Below, in pieces: positions 20,100-30,006 of a stretch of 64,000 bases of DNA. The stretch's first letter is position 1. Each line of letters starts with the position of its first letter. Position numbers and translations under genes: made by a program. Under the pieces are notes generated by a model, which saw only the letters and a program-made list of their open reading frames with translations, had not been told where the DNA came from and searched no databases. Source of the stretch: an uncultured SAR116 cluster alpha proteobacterium (GTDB lineage: Bacteria; Pseudomonadota; Alphaproteobacteria; Puniceispirillales; Marisalimonadaceae). The stretch lies in contig CACMZO010000001.1 of assembly GCA_902618195.1 (NCBI GenBank), forward strand, positions 114,025 through 178,024, in the 5' to 3' direction.

Positions 20100-21809
20100 T
20101 TAGACAAATTCTTCTTCTGTTTCGGAAATAATTTTTGACCCATCCAAAACAATATCAAAGTGACCAAAACATCTAGGCAAAATATGTTTATTATAAAAAT
20201 TTGAAGAGATTATTTTTGACATTAAAAAATTTGTATCTTCATTTTGATTATTTATCTTTTCATCAGCTTTAATTTTAGATTTTTGCATGAGCCAGGCACC
20301 AATAAGATATCCAAAACCCATCATAAAATCATAACTTATACATGAGAGTGCTTCTTTGTCACTTCTGCTTTCTAAAATAAAACCTAACACTTCTTGACAT
20401 TTATTAACAGCTTGCAATATTTCCTCATCAGATTGGACTTCATCTTTTATAATAGTAAGAATTTGTTGAGCTGTCTCTCCACCATCTTTAAGTGTTTTTC
20501 TGAACATTAAATCATTGGCTTGTATAGCATTTGTTCCTTCATATATAGGCAAAATTCTTGCATCTCTCATTATTTGAGCTGCCCCAGTTTCTTCAATATA
20601 ACCCATTCCACCGTGTATCTGAACACCTAAACTCGTTACTTCTTGAGCTAATTCTGTGCACCAGCCTTTTATTATTGGGATTAAAAAAGCTTCTAAGTTC
20701 ATTTTACTTTTTTCTTTTTCAGCTTCTTCCATTATTTCAGATGAAACTAGGATAAGTGCTCTCATAGCTTCAGTTAATGAACGCATAATTAATAATTGTC
20801 TTTTTACATCACCATGACCTATTATTGGAGTCCCTTTTGTCTTGTTCAAAGGTATGCCTTGTACCCGTGTTTTAGCGTATTGAATTGCTTTTTGTCTTGC
20901 AGTTTCAGCAATAGCCATGCCTTGTAATCCAACATCAAATCTTGCTCTATTCATCATTATAAACATGTATTCAATGCCCTTACCTTCTTCGCCAAGCATA
21001 TAACCAATAGCACCTTCATTGTCATCACCATAGGACATCACAGCAGTTGGACTTGCTTTAATTCCTAACTTATGTTCAAGGGAAATACATTTTAAATCAT
21101 TTCTTTCGCCTAAAGAGCCGTCTTCATTAATTAAATATTTTGGAATGATAAATGTAGAAATACCTTTTATCCCGTCAGGCGCTCCTTCAGTTTTTGCCAG
21201 AACTAAGTGAATAATGTTTTCAGAGAAATCGTGTTCACCATAAGTTATGTATATCTTTTGACCTTTTATTCTCCAATTTTTTCCGTCATTAATGGCTTTT
21301 GTTTTTATTGTACTTAAATCTGTTCCAGATTGAGGTTCAGTTAAATTCATAGTACCTGTCCAAGAACCATTTATTAATTTTGGCAAGTATAAATCTTTTT
21401 CTTTATCTGTACCGACTAGAGTCAAGGCGTCTATTAGGCCTTGACTTAAAAGGTTGCACAATGCAAATGACATATTTGCACCTTGCCAGTATTCACTGAC
21501 TGCAGCAGCCATTCGGAATGGTAATCCCATCCCATCATAATCTGGATTACTCGAAACTCCTATCCATCCACCTGAGGCTATTTTTTTAAATGCATTTTTA
21601 AATCCTGGTGAAGTCTCAACTTCATTATCTTGTCTTAATTTAGGTGGATTTTTATCGCCTTCATGGTTTAAAGGCGCTAGATTTTCGTTAGCTAATTTTC
21701 CAGCCTCTTCAAGAATTGAATTCATTAAATCATTTTCAATTGCTGAAGGATTTTTTAATAAATTTTCTAAAACAAATTTCGTATCTTTTACTGGTGAAAC
21801 ATAATTCAT
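20100..21809 (-). CDS. Acyl-CoA dehydrogenase, ~570 aa subtype with extended C-terminus (DmdC-like/long-chain type)
   Basis: MNLTEPQSGTDLSTIKTKA; GMGYIEETGAAQIMRDARILPIYEGTNAIQANDLMFRKTL. Confidence 0.9.
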   Translation of the reverse strand: MNYVSPVKDTKFVLENLLKNPSAIENDLMNSILEEAGKLANENLAPLNHEGDKNPPKLRQDNEVETSPGFKNAFKKIASGGWIGVSSNPDYDGMGLPFRMAAAVSEYWQGANMSFALCNLLSQGLIDALTLVGTDKEKDLYLPKLINGSWTGTMNLTEPQSGTDLSTIKTKAINDGKNWRIKGQKIYITYGEHDFSENIIHLVLAKTEGAPDGIKGISTFIIPKYLINEDGSLGERNDLKCISLEHKLGIKASPTAVMSYGDDNEGAIGYMLGEEGKGIEYMFIMMNRARFDVGLQGMAIAETARQKAIQYAKTRVQGIPLNKTKGTPIIGHGDVKRQLLIMRSLTEAMRALILVSSEIMEEAEKEKSKMNLEAFLIPIIKGWCTELAQEVTSLGVQIHGGMGYIEETGAAQIMRDARILPIYEGTNAIQANDLMFRKTLKDGGETAQQILTIIKDEVQSDEEILQAVNKCQEVLGFILESRSDKEALSCISYDFMMGFGYLIGAWLMQKSKIKADEKINNQNEDTNFLMSKIISSNFYNKHILPRCFGHFDIVLDGSKIISETEEEFV

Positions 21810-21894
21810 ATCAAAATATCTCCTTATAAAGAAATGCCATTACATATTGATAAAATCAAGTGTAAATATTAAAACTATATATAAGGAGTTTAAT

Positions 21895-23526
21895 ATGAGC
21901 ATTTATGAAACAAATCTAGATCAAAATTTAGCTAATTATACAGTTTTAAGTCCATTATCTTTTCTTGAAAGATCTAGAAAAACTTTTCCAGATCAAATTG
22001 CGATAGAATATGAAGATTATAAACTTACATATAAACAAGCAGCAAAAAGATGTAATGCTCTATCGGAGTTGTTAAAAAGTTATAATGTTAATAAAAATGA
22101 AACTGTAGCTGTAATGCTTCCAAATATTCCGGAAATGTGGGAGTGTCATTTTGGAATTCCAATGGCAGGAGCTGTTTTAAATGCTATAAATACTAGATTA
22201 GATTATAACACTATTAATTTTATTTTAGGTCATGGGGAAGCTAAGGTTTTTATTTATGATTCTTCTTATTCTGACATTGTAGAAAAAGCGGTTCAAAATA
22301 TTGAAAACAAACCAATTCTTTTAGAAGTTGTTGATCAAGTTGCTGGTTTAAAAAATTCAGAATTTGCTGAAAGTCAAAATATTCTTAATTATGAGAACGA
22401 ACTGAATAAATTTTCTGAGTTAGAAATAATCTATCAATTACCCAAAAACGAATGGGATGCTATTGCTTTAAATTATACATCAGGAACTACTGGTAATCCT
22501 AAAGGTGTTGTATATCATCACAGAGGAGCATATTTGAATGCTATTGGAAATACTCTTGTTTGGGAAATGCCAATGTTCCCAAAATATTTATGGACACTAC
22601 CTATGTTTCATTGCAATGGCTGGTGCTTTCCTTGGACTGTTACCGAAAGAGCGGGGACTCATGTATGCCTTAGACAGCCAGCTGGAGAATTAATTGTGAA
22701 TGCTTTAATTAAACACAAAGTATCTCATTTAAGTGGTGCACCAATAATTATGCAAATGATAGCAGATCATTTGATTAGCAATAATATTGATTTAACTCAA
22801 GAGATTAAAATGATGACAGCTGGAGCTCCTCCACCTGAAGCTGTTTTAGGTAAAATGAAATCATGTGGCATAGATGTAATTCATGTATATGGATTAACTG
22901 AAACCTATGGACCTTCAGTTGTTTGTGCTTGGAAAACAGAATGGAATAATTTAAGCCTAGATGAACAAGCCAAAATGAAAGCTAGACAAGGTGTGCCTTA
23001 TTCTGTTCAAGAAGATATAAAAATAGTCGATCCTAAAACATTAAAAAATGTGCCTCGAGATGGTGAAACAATAGGTGAGGTGTTTACAAGAGGAAACATT
23101 ACTATGAGAGGATATTTGAAGAATGAAAAAGCTACAAAAGAATCATTTGAAGATGGATGGTTTCATACTGGTGATTTAGGTGTTTGGCATGAAGATGGAT
23201 ATATTCAATTAAAAGATAGATCCAAAGACATCATCATTTCGGGTGGAGAAAATATCTCATCTATAGAAGTTGAAGACGCTCTTTATAAACATCCTGATGT
23301 CGTGGCTGTTGGTGTTGTTGCAAAACATGATGAAAAGTGGGGCGAAACACCTTGTGCTTTCGTCGAATTAAGAGAGGGTTCAAAAGTTACCAGCGATGAG
23401 TTAAAAATACATTGCAAAAACATTCTAGCTGGTTTTAAAGTTCCAAGTGAATTTCAATTTATTGAAATTCCTAAAACAAGTACTGGTAAAATCCAAAAGT
23501 TTAAATTAAGAGAATTAATTAAATGA
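21895..23526 (+). CDS. Acyl-CoA synthetase (AMP-binding, AMP-binding_C)
   Basis: LNYTSGTTGNPKGVVYHHRGAYLNAIGN; GLTETYGPS; GWFHTGDLGVWHEDGYIQLKDRSKDIIISGGENISSIEVE. ATG at 21895 has an AAGGAG SD; ORF track extends 16 codons upstream to 21847. Confidence 0.93.
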   Translation: MSIYETNLDQNLANYTVLSPLSFLERSRKTFPDQIAIEYEDYKLTYKQAAKRCNALSELLKSYNVNKNETVAVMLPNIPEMWECHFGIPMAGAVLNAINTRLDYNTINFILGHGEAKVFIYDSSYSDIVEKAVQNIENKPILLEVVDQVAGLKNSEFAESQNILNYENELNKFSELEIIYQLPKNEWDAIALNYTSGTTGNPKGVVYHHRGAYLNAIGNTLVWEMPMFPKYLWTLPMFHCNGWCFPWTVTERAGTHVCLRQPAGELIVNALIKHKVSHLSGAPIIMQMIADHLISNNIDLTQEIKMMTAGAPPPEAVLGKMKSCGIDVIHVYGLTETYGPSVVCAWKTEWNNLSLDEQAKMKARQGVPYSVQEDIKIVDPKTLKNVPRDGETIGEVFTRGNITMRGYLKNEKATKESFEDGWFHTGDLGVWHEDGYIQLKDRSKDIIISGGENISSIEVEDALYKHPDVVAVGVVAKHDEKWGETPCAFVELREGSKVTSDELKIHCKNILAGFKVPSEFQFIEIPKTSTGKIQKFKLRELIK

Positions 23527-26500
23527 TTAACTAACTTTTTTAACAGAATGTAGGCCAATTTTTTTTAGAAAAGAATTCCATTTCTCTTCGTAAATCTTTA
23601 TGTTTTTTTCTTTTACGTGACCATATCCTTTAATATTTAAAGCAGCATTTATTAAATCTTCACAAATATTATAATTTGTACTTGAAATATTTTTAATAAT
23701 CGTATCGATTGTTAATAATGATTTTTCAGCTAAAGCTACTTCTTTTTTTCTTTCGTTTGTTAGTCCAAAAAAATCAAATTTTGTTCCCCTTAAAAATTTT
23801 AATTTTGATAAAAGTTTAAAAACATAAAACATCCATGAACCAAACTTAATTTTTTTTAAATGACCTGTATTTTTGTCTCTGACATTTAATAAGGGAGGAG
23901 CAAGATAAAAATTTATATTCTTTTTCATATTTTTATTTAAAAAATTATTAGCAAATTCGCCTGATGTATGAAGCCTAGCTACCTCATATTCATCCTTATA
24001 TCTCATAAAACGAAATAACATTAATGCAGAATTTTTTGTTAGACTAAAATCAAATTTGTTTTTAAACAGTAATTTCTCTTTATCGTACAACTTTTCAATA
24101 GTTTCTAAATATTTTTTAGCATATTTATCATCTTGATAATCAGATAATATATTATGAAATTTTTTGATTATAACTTTTGGATCATCATCACTTAATTTTT
24201 CAACTAATAGACCAGCTTTTTTAAAAACTAAAGATCGATTTGAAACTAAAAGCCTTCCCCAATTAAATGCATCTAAATTTTGTTGTATTGAAACCCCATT
24301 TAACTCTATAGCTTTTTCTAGGGCAAGACTTGAGATTGGAAGAAAACCTTTTTGCAATGCGTATCCTAATAACATTATGTTAGCAGAAACAGTGTCTCCA
24401 ACTAGTTTTTCTGCAAGGTCAGACATATTAATAAATTCAATATTTTCTAAGTTTAAATGGTTTTCTAAATGTTTTTTTAATAATTGATCATCAACTGTTG
24501 TTCCAGTATAAACGCCAGAAACTCCAACAGGTTCCACTCTACCATTTATAACTGCTTTAGTTTTATTTAAATTTAGTGTTCTCGTAATTAGTGGGGATAC
24601 TGAAACAACAGCATCACAACCTAATAATAAATCTGCAGATTTGTTAGGCAGTCTAGCTGATTTTTCATATAAGTTTTTTCTAGAACTAATTCTTATTTGG
24701 CTTGTCACAGCCCCATTTTTTTGAGCTAATCCTGTAAAATTCATAGTTTGAGCCCATTTATTTTCTATTCTACAAGCCATAACAATTATCGCTGAAACAG
24801 TTGAAACTCCAGTCCCACCGATGCCAGCCATTACAAGGTTGATATCTTTATTCAATACATTTGGTTCATGAAAATATTTTTTTAAGATTGGTAAAGCTGG
24901 ATAAGATTTTTTGTTTTCCGTAAAAATTTCATTTTGAGGAATGCTTATAAAACTAGGACAAAATCCTTTTATACAAGAATAATCTTTATTGCAAATGCTT
25001 TGATCAATTTGTTTTTTTTCTCCATCAAAATGTTTTAGAGGCTTAACTCCAACACAATTCGATTTTTCTGCACAATCTCCACAGCCTTCGCAAACGTCTG
25101 GGTTAACAAAAATTCTTCTTTCACGATCCTCAACATGACCTCTCTTTCGTCGACGTCTTAATTCTGTGGCACATGTTTGTACGTAAACAATTGCTGTAAC
25201 ACCTTTAATTTCTCTAAGTTGTTTTTGAATTGGGATCATTTCATCTCTATGTGCGATAGTTACTCCATCAGCAAAAAGCTTTAGTTCAGAGAATTGCTCT
25301 GGTTCATCTGATATGACAAAAACTTTTTTAACTCCTTCAGCGGTTAGTTGTTTTGAAATATTCCATGGAGTTCCTCCTCCTATGGCTGATTGTCCACCAG
25401 TCATTGCAACGGCGTCATTATAAAGAATTTTAAAAGTTATATTAGTTCCCGCTGAAACTGCTGCTCTAATAGCGAGTGATCCAGAGTGAGCATAAGTTCC
25501 GTCTCCAATATTTTGAAAAGAATGTTTTTTTGTTGAAAAGGGTGATCTTCCAATCCAATGACCACCTTCACCCCCCATCTGACTAAAATTAGTTAATTTG
25601 TCAGGATGTAAAAAATAGCCAATCGAGTGGCAACCTATTCCTATACCTACTATTTCGTCATCCATCATTTTAGTCCCAGAGTTATGAGGGCATCCAGCAC
25701 AATACCAGGGACTTCTTGTTGCTACAGACGGAAGATTATCTCCAATCAATTCATTTTTTACTACTTTTTTTAAACTGATATTATTATCTAAGTTAATTTT
25801 TTTTATTAATGCATCAGCTATAATATCACTAGAAAGTTCTGCAATCTCAGGTATTAATTTTTCTTGAGTTTTCCCATCAAATTTACCTGAGAGGATGGGT
25901 TTTTGGTCATGGTTGTAAAGAATATGGGCAACTTGTTCTTCAACGACAGCCCTTTTTTCTTCAATAACAAAAATTTCTTTATATCCATTAATGAAATTTT
26001 TTACTTCCTCTCCATTTAACGGCCATGGAACTTTACAAGAAAAAATTCCAATACCATTTTTTTCAGGATCTATGATACCAATACTCTCTAAAGCATCTAT
26101 AGTTTCTGTGCAGGCTTTCCCTACGGCAATTATTCCAAGATTTTTATCTTTTGGATTTCTTATAATTTTATTAATCTTATTTAGAAAAATAAAATTTTTT
26201 GAAGCTGGCAATCTTTTAGTAAATAAAGTTTCTTCTCTATCTAGAGCCGATTCATGTTTTTGAATATGAACATTTTCAATATTTAAGAGATTTTTAAATT
26301 TTGGTCTTAATGATGTTAAATCAACAACAGCACTCGAGTCTGCAGTATCAGCTGTAATTTTTAACCCAACACAAATACCAGCATATCTTGACAATTGATA
26401 TGCTTGAAGTCCCAAAGGGACAACTTCATGGACATTGGCAGGATAAAATATTGGAATGCCAGCAGATATTAAAGATTGTTCTGATTGATATGCTAATGTT

Positions 26501-26976
26501 GAACTCTTTCCTATTGGATCATCAGCAACTGCTAATAACATTCCTCCCAGTTTTGAGGAACCTCCCATATTTGCATGTCTAATTGCATCCATGGCTCTGT
26601 CTAACCCAGGCCCTTTGCCATACCAAAGTGAAAAGACTCCATCAATTTTTGGTTGATCATACAACTTTATCATTTGGGTGCCCCAAGCTGCTGTTGCAGC
26701 TAATTCTTCATTCACGCCAGGTTGAAATACTATCCCCTCATCATTTAAATATTTTTTAGCCCTATTTAATTCTAAATCCAAAGTTCCTAAAGGTGATCCA
26801 GGATAGCCACTGACGTAACCCTGTGTCTTAAACCCTTTTTCTTTATCAATTCGTGATTGTTCTAATAAAAGTCTAACAAGTGCCTGCACTCCATTCATAA
26901 GAGCTAAGTCTGATGATTTGGTATAACAATCTGAAAGTTCAATAGTATTCAAATTTTGAAGTTTTTTATTTTTCAT
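23527..26976 (-). CDS. Indolepyruvate ferredoxin oxidoreductase family protein (fused alpha/gamma-type, 1149 aa)
   Basis: YVSGYPGSPLGTLDLEL; WYCAGCPHNSGTKM; GEGGHWIGRSPF; GDGTYAHSGSLAIRAAV ThDP motif; cysteine cluster CEGCGDCAEKSNC; MAGIGGTGVSTVSAI gamma domain. Confidence 0.92.
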   Translation of the reverse strand: MKNKKLQNLNTIELSDCYTKSSDLALMNGVQALVRLLLEQSRIDKEKGFKTQGYVSGYPGSPLGTLDLELNRAKKYLNDEGIVFQPGVNEELAATAAWGTQMIKLYDQPKIDGVFSLWYGKGPGLDRAMDAIRHANMGGSSKLGGMLLAVADDPIGKSSTLAYQSEQSLISAGIPIFYPANVHEVVPLGLQAYQLSRYAGICVGLKITADTADSSAVVDLTSLRPKFKNLLNIENVHIQKHESALDREETLFTKRLPASKNFIFLNKINKIIRNPKDKNLGIIAVGKACTETIDALESIGIIDPEKNGIGIFSCKVPWPLNGEEVKNFINGYKEIFVIEEKRAVVEEQVAHILYNHDQKPILSGKFDGKTQEKLIPEIAELSSDIIADALIKKINLDNNISLKKVVKNELIGDNLPSVATRSPWYCAGCPHNSGTKMMDDEIVGIGIGCHSIGYFLHPDKLTNFSQMGGEGGHWIGRSPFSTKKHSFQNIGDGTYAHSGSLAIRAAVSAGTNITFKILYNDAVAMTGGQSAIGGGTPWNISKQLTAEGVKKVFVISDEPEQFSELKLFADGVTIAHRDEMIPIQKQLREIKGVTAIVYVQTCATELRRRRKRGHVEDRERRIFVNPDVCEGCGDCAEKSNCVGVKPLKHFDGEKKQIDQSICNKDYSCIKGFCPSFISIPQNEIFTENKKSYPALPILKKYFHEPNVLNKDINLVMAGIGGTGVSTVSAIIVMACRIENKWAQTMNFTGLAQKNGAVTSQIRISSRKNLYEKSARLPNKSADLLLGCDAVVSVSPLITRTLNLNKTKAVINGRVEPVGVSGVYTGTTVDDQLLKKHLENHLNLENIEFINMSDLAEKLVGDTVSANIMLLGYALQKGFLPISSLALEKAIELNGVSIQQNLDAFNWGRLLVSNRSLVFKKAGLLVEKLSDDDPKVIIKKFHNILSDYQDDKYAKKYLETIEKLYDKEKLLFKNKFDFSLTKNSALMLFRFMRYKDEYEVARLHTSGEFANNFLNKNMKKNINFYLAPPLLNVRDKNTGHLKKIKFGSWMFYVFKLLSKLKFLRGTKFDFFGLTNERKKEVALAEKSLLTIDTIIKNISSTNYNICEDLINAALNIKGYGHVKEKNIKIYEEKWNSFLKKIGLHSVKKVS

Positions 26977-27053
26977 AATAAAATTAACAAGCTTGTTTTA
27001 ACTTATTAACATATTACAATAAAATTATATATTAAGTCACATGATAATTAAAA

Positions 27054-28718
27054 ATGTTACCAAAATCTCTAAATTATGATCATCTTTATAACACATTTAA
27101 TTTAAATATCCCCCCTAAGTTTAATATAGCAAGTGCCACTATTGATAAATTTGCTAACACAAATCGTATAGCTTTAAAAAACTTAAAATATAATGGAGAG
27201 TTTGAAAATTTATCTTTTAGATTTATTCAAAAAAAATCCAACCAATTAGCTAATGCTTTAGATAATTTGAATTTAAATAAAAATGATAGAGTTGGTATTA
27301 TTTTAGGACAGTGCCCTGAAACTTTAATAAGTCATATTTCATGTTTTAAAAGCGGAAAAATTTCAATCCCCTTATTTAATTTATTTGGAATCGATGCTTT
27401 GAAATTTAGACTAATTGATTCATCGGCATCAGCTGTTATATGCGACAAAAATGGACTAGAAAAATTAATGAAAATTAAACATGATCTTCCGTCATTAAAA
27501 CATATTATATGTACTGACAAAAAAGAAAGTGACAATGACATATTATTTTTTGATGGCTTGTTAAATAGATCTAAAGACGAATATAAAAATGTTAATACTA
27601 ATTCTGAAGATCCTGCTTTAATTATTTATACATCTGGAACAACTGGTGATCCAAAAGGAGCTCTTTTACCACATAGAACTTTATTGGGGCATATTCCTGG
27701 TGTAGAAATGCCTCACGAATTTTTATCTTCTGATCTTTCAAATAATGACTGTTTTTGGACACCAGCGGATTGGGCGTGGATAGGTGGTTTATTTGATGTT
27801 TTATTACCTTCTCTTTATTTTGGTATACCTGTTATTTCGTTTAGAAGTTCAAAATTTGATCCAGAATTTACATTTGATTTAATGGAAAAGTTTGAAGTTA
27901 AAAATACTTTCTTACCACCAACCTCTTTAAAAATGATGAAATCATTTAATCTATATAAATCACGAGACAAACTCCATTTAAGAACTGTAGGATCAGGTGG
28001 CGAAGCTTTAGGTGAAGAGTTATTAAATTGGGGAAAAGAAATTTTGAATGTTGGGATCAATGAATTCTATGGTCAGACAGAATGTAATTTAACTGTTTCT
28101 AACAATGGACTAATAATGAAGCAAAAACTTGGTTCAATTGGAAGACCTGTACCAGGACATAAAGTAAAATTAATGAAAGATGATGGAACATTTATTTCAA
28201 AAAGTGATGATGAAGGTGAAATAGTTGTTCAAAGTAATTCCCCATCAATTTTTTCAGGCTATTGGAATAATGATAAAGAAACTCAGAAGAAAATTATTGA
28301 TGGATGGCTACACACAGGTGATTATGCTACAGTTGATAATGAAGGATATTTTTATTTTAAAGGAAGAAAAGATGATTTAATCAACAGTTCTGGATACAGA
28401 ATAGGCCCATCTGAGATAGAAAATACCATACTATCACTTCAAGAAGTTGAAATGGTAGCTGTAGTTGGAGTTCCAGATGAATTAAGAGGAGAAATAATAA
28501 AAGCTGTGATTGTACCTAGAGAAAAATCTCTACTAAAAAACAAAAATGAAAACTTAAAAGATAAAATTAAAGAACATGTGAAACAAAATCTAGCAGCTCA
28601 TGAATACCCAAGGCTTATAGAATTTGTTAAGGAATTACCATTAACAACAACTGGAAAAATTAAAAGAAATTTAATAAGAAAAAATCATATAGAGGTTAAA
28701 AATGAGCGAAAAATATAA
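27054..28718 (+). CDS. Acyl-CoA synthetase (AMP-binding, acetyl-/medium-chain-like)
   Basis: IIYTSGTTGDPKGALLPHRTLLGH; NEFYGQTECNLTV; GWLHTGDYATVDNEGYFYFKGRKDDLINSSGYRIGPSEIE; GKIKRNLIR. Confidence 0.93.
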   Translation: MLPKSLNYDHLYNTFNLNIPPKFNIASATIDKFANTNRIALKNLKYNGEFENLSFRFIQKKSNQLANALDNLNLNKNDRVGIILGQCPETLISHISCFKSGKISIPLFNLFGIDALKFRLIDSSASAVICDKNGLEKLMKIKHDLPSLKHIICTDKKESDNDILFFDGLLNRSKDEYKNVNTNSEDPALIIYTSGTTGDPKGALLPHRTLLGHIPGVEMPHEFLSSDLSNNDCFWTPADWAWIGGLFDVLLPSLYFGIPVISFRSSKFDPEFTFDLMEKFEVKNTFLPPTSLKMMKSFNLYKSRDKLHLRTVGSGGEALGEELLNWGKEILNVGINEFYGQTECNLTVSNNGLIMKQKLGSIGRPVPGHKVKLMKDDGTFISKSDDEGEIVVQSNSPSIFSGYWNNDKETQKKIIDGWLHTGDYATVDNEGYFYFKGRKDDLINSSGYRIGPSEIENTILSLQEVEMVAVVGVPDELRGEIIKAVIVPREKSLLKNKNENLKDKIKEHVKQNLAAHEYPRLIEFVKELPLTTTGKIKRNLIRKNHIEVKNERKI

Positions 28719-30006
28719 ATTCGATACTATGTCCTTACATTCTGGGCATGTGCCAGATAAGGAAACTGGTTCAAGAGCTGTTCCTATCTATCAAACTACA
28801 TCCTATGTTTTTAAGGATACCGATGAAGCAGCTGCACTATATAATATGGAGGTAGGTGGACATTTATATACAAGAATTTCAAACCCAACAATAGCGACTT
28901 TAGAGCAGAGATTAGCTTCTTTGGATGGAGGCGTAAGTTGTGTTGCTTGCTCAAGCGGAATGGCTGCAATGCATTTAGTTGTAACAGCAATATGTTCAAG
29001 TGGAGATCATATTGTAGCATCAAATAAAATGTATGGTGCTAATATTAATTTACTTCAGCATACGATGACAAGGTTTGGAATTGAAACGACATTTGTCAAT
29101 CCAAATAACTTAGAAGAAATTGAAAAAGCAATTATGCCAAACACTAAATTAGTATTTGGAGAAGTTATTGGAAATCCTGGTTTAGATGTCATGAACGTGC
29201 CTGAGGTTGCTAAAATATGTAAGAAAAAAAATGTTCCTCTAGCAATAGATGCTACATTTAATACTCCTTATTTAATGAAGCCTATTACATATGGAGCAAA
29301 TGTAGTTATACACTCATTAACAAAATGGATAGGTGGACATGGTATTGCAATTGGAGGTGCTATAATAAATGGAGGAAACTTTGATTGGGGAAATAAAGAA
29401 AAATTTCCTACAATATCAGGGTCCCATTTTGCTCTTAATGGAATAAGTTTTTGGGAAGAATTTGGACCATCTGCACTAACTGCCAAAATTAGAGCTGAAG
29501 GCATGTATAATTTTGGACCATCATTATCTCCAAATAACGCTTTTTATATTTTACAAGGAATAGAAACACTTTCATTAAGAATGAAAAAGCATATAGAAAA
29601 TACAAAAATGATGCTGGAATTTTTAAAAGAAAATGAAGCTGTATCTTGGTTAAGACATCCCGATTTACAAGATCATCCAGATCATAAAATTGCAAAAAAA
29701 ATCTTACCATTAGGATCTGGATCAATAATTGTATTTGGTATTAAAGGTGGAAGAGATGCTGGTAAAGCATTTATTGAAAATGTAAAGCTTTCTTCTCATT
29801 TGGCAAATGTTGGTGATGCAAAAACATTACTTATTCATCCAGGTAGTACGACACATTCACATTTAAGTTCTGAAGCAATGAAGATGTCCGGGTTAACTGA
29901 TGACTTGATAAGACTTTCTGTTGGTTTAGAAGATATTGAAGATATCAAAATTGATTTTGAAAAAGGCTTTAAAGCCGCTGCCAAAATCTCAAGTAAGAGA
30001 AGTTAA
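28702..30006 (+). CDS. PLP-dependent Cys/Met metabolism enzyme (O-acetylhomoserine sulfhydrylase / methionine gamma-lyase-like)
   Basis: MSLHSGHVPDKETGSRAVPIYQTTSYVF; CSSGMAAMHLV; IHSLTKWIGGHGIAIGGAI; SSHLANVGDAKTLLIHPGSTTHSHLS. Confidence 0.9.
   Translation: MSEKYKFDTMSLHSGHVPDKETGSRAVPIYQTTSYVFKDTDEAAALYNMEVGGHLYTRISNPTIATLEQRLASLDGGVSCVACSSGMAAMHLVVTAICSSGDHIVASNKMYGANINLLQHTMTRFGIETTFVNPNNLEEIEKAIMPNTKLVFGEVIGNPGLDVMNVPEVAKICKKKNVPLAIDATFNTPYLMKPITYGANVVIHSLTKWIGGHGIAIGGAIINGGNFDWGNKEKFPTISGSHFALNGISFWEEFGPSALTAKIRAEGMYNFGPSLSPNNAFYILQGIETLSLRMKKHIENTKMMLEFLKENEAVSWLRHPDLQDHPDHKIAKKILPLGSGSIIVFGIKGGRDAGKAFIENVKLSSHLANVGDAKTLLIHPGSTTHSHLSSEAMKMSGLTDDLIRLSVGLEDIEDIKIDFEKGFKAAAKISSKRS

Noticed and set aside
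21847-21894. 16-codon upstream extension of the 21895 acyl-CoA synthetase
   Set aside because: ATG at 21895 has a strong AAGGAG SD and the family N-terminus; the extension has no SD.
20100-23526. Assignment of the ACAD (20100) and acyl-CoA synthetase (21895) as DmdC/DmdB of the DMSP demethylation pathway
   Set aside because: Both belong to broad families that include DmdC/DmdB, but I saw no diagnostic residues and no dmdA or dmdD in the window; left as generic calls.
18973-26582. Other track ORFs of 64-107 aa (e.g. 18973-19269, 24164-24487, 25991-26263, 26388-26582)
   Set aside because: All lie antisense within long, clearly coding genes.
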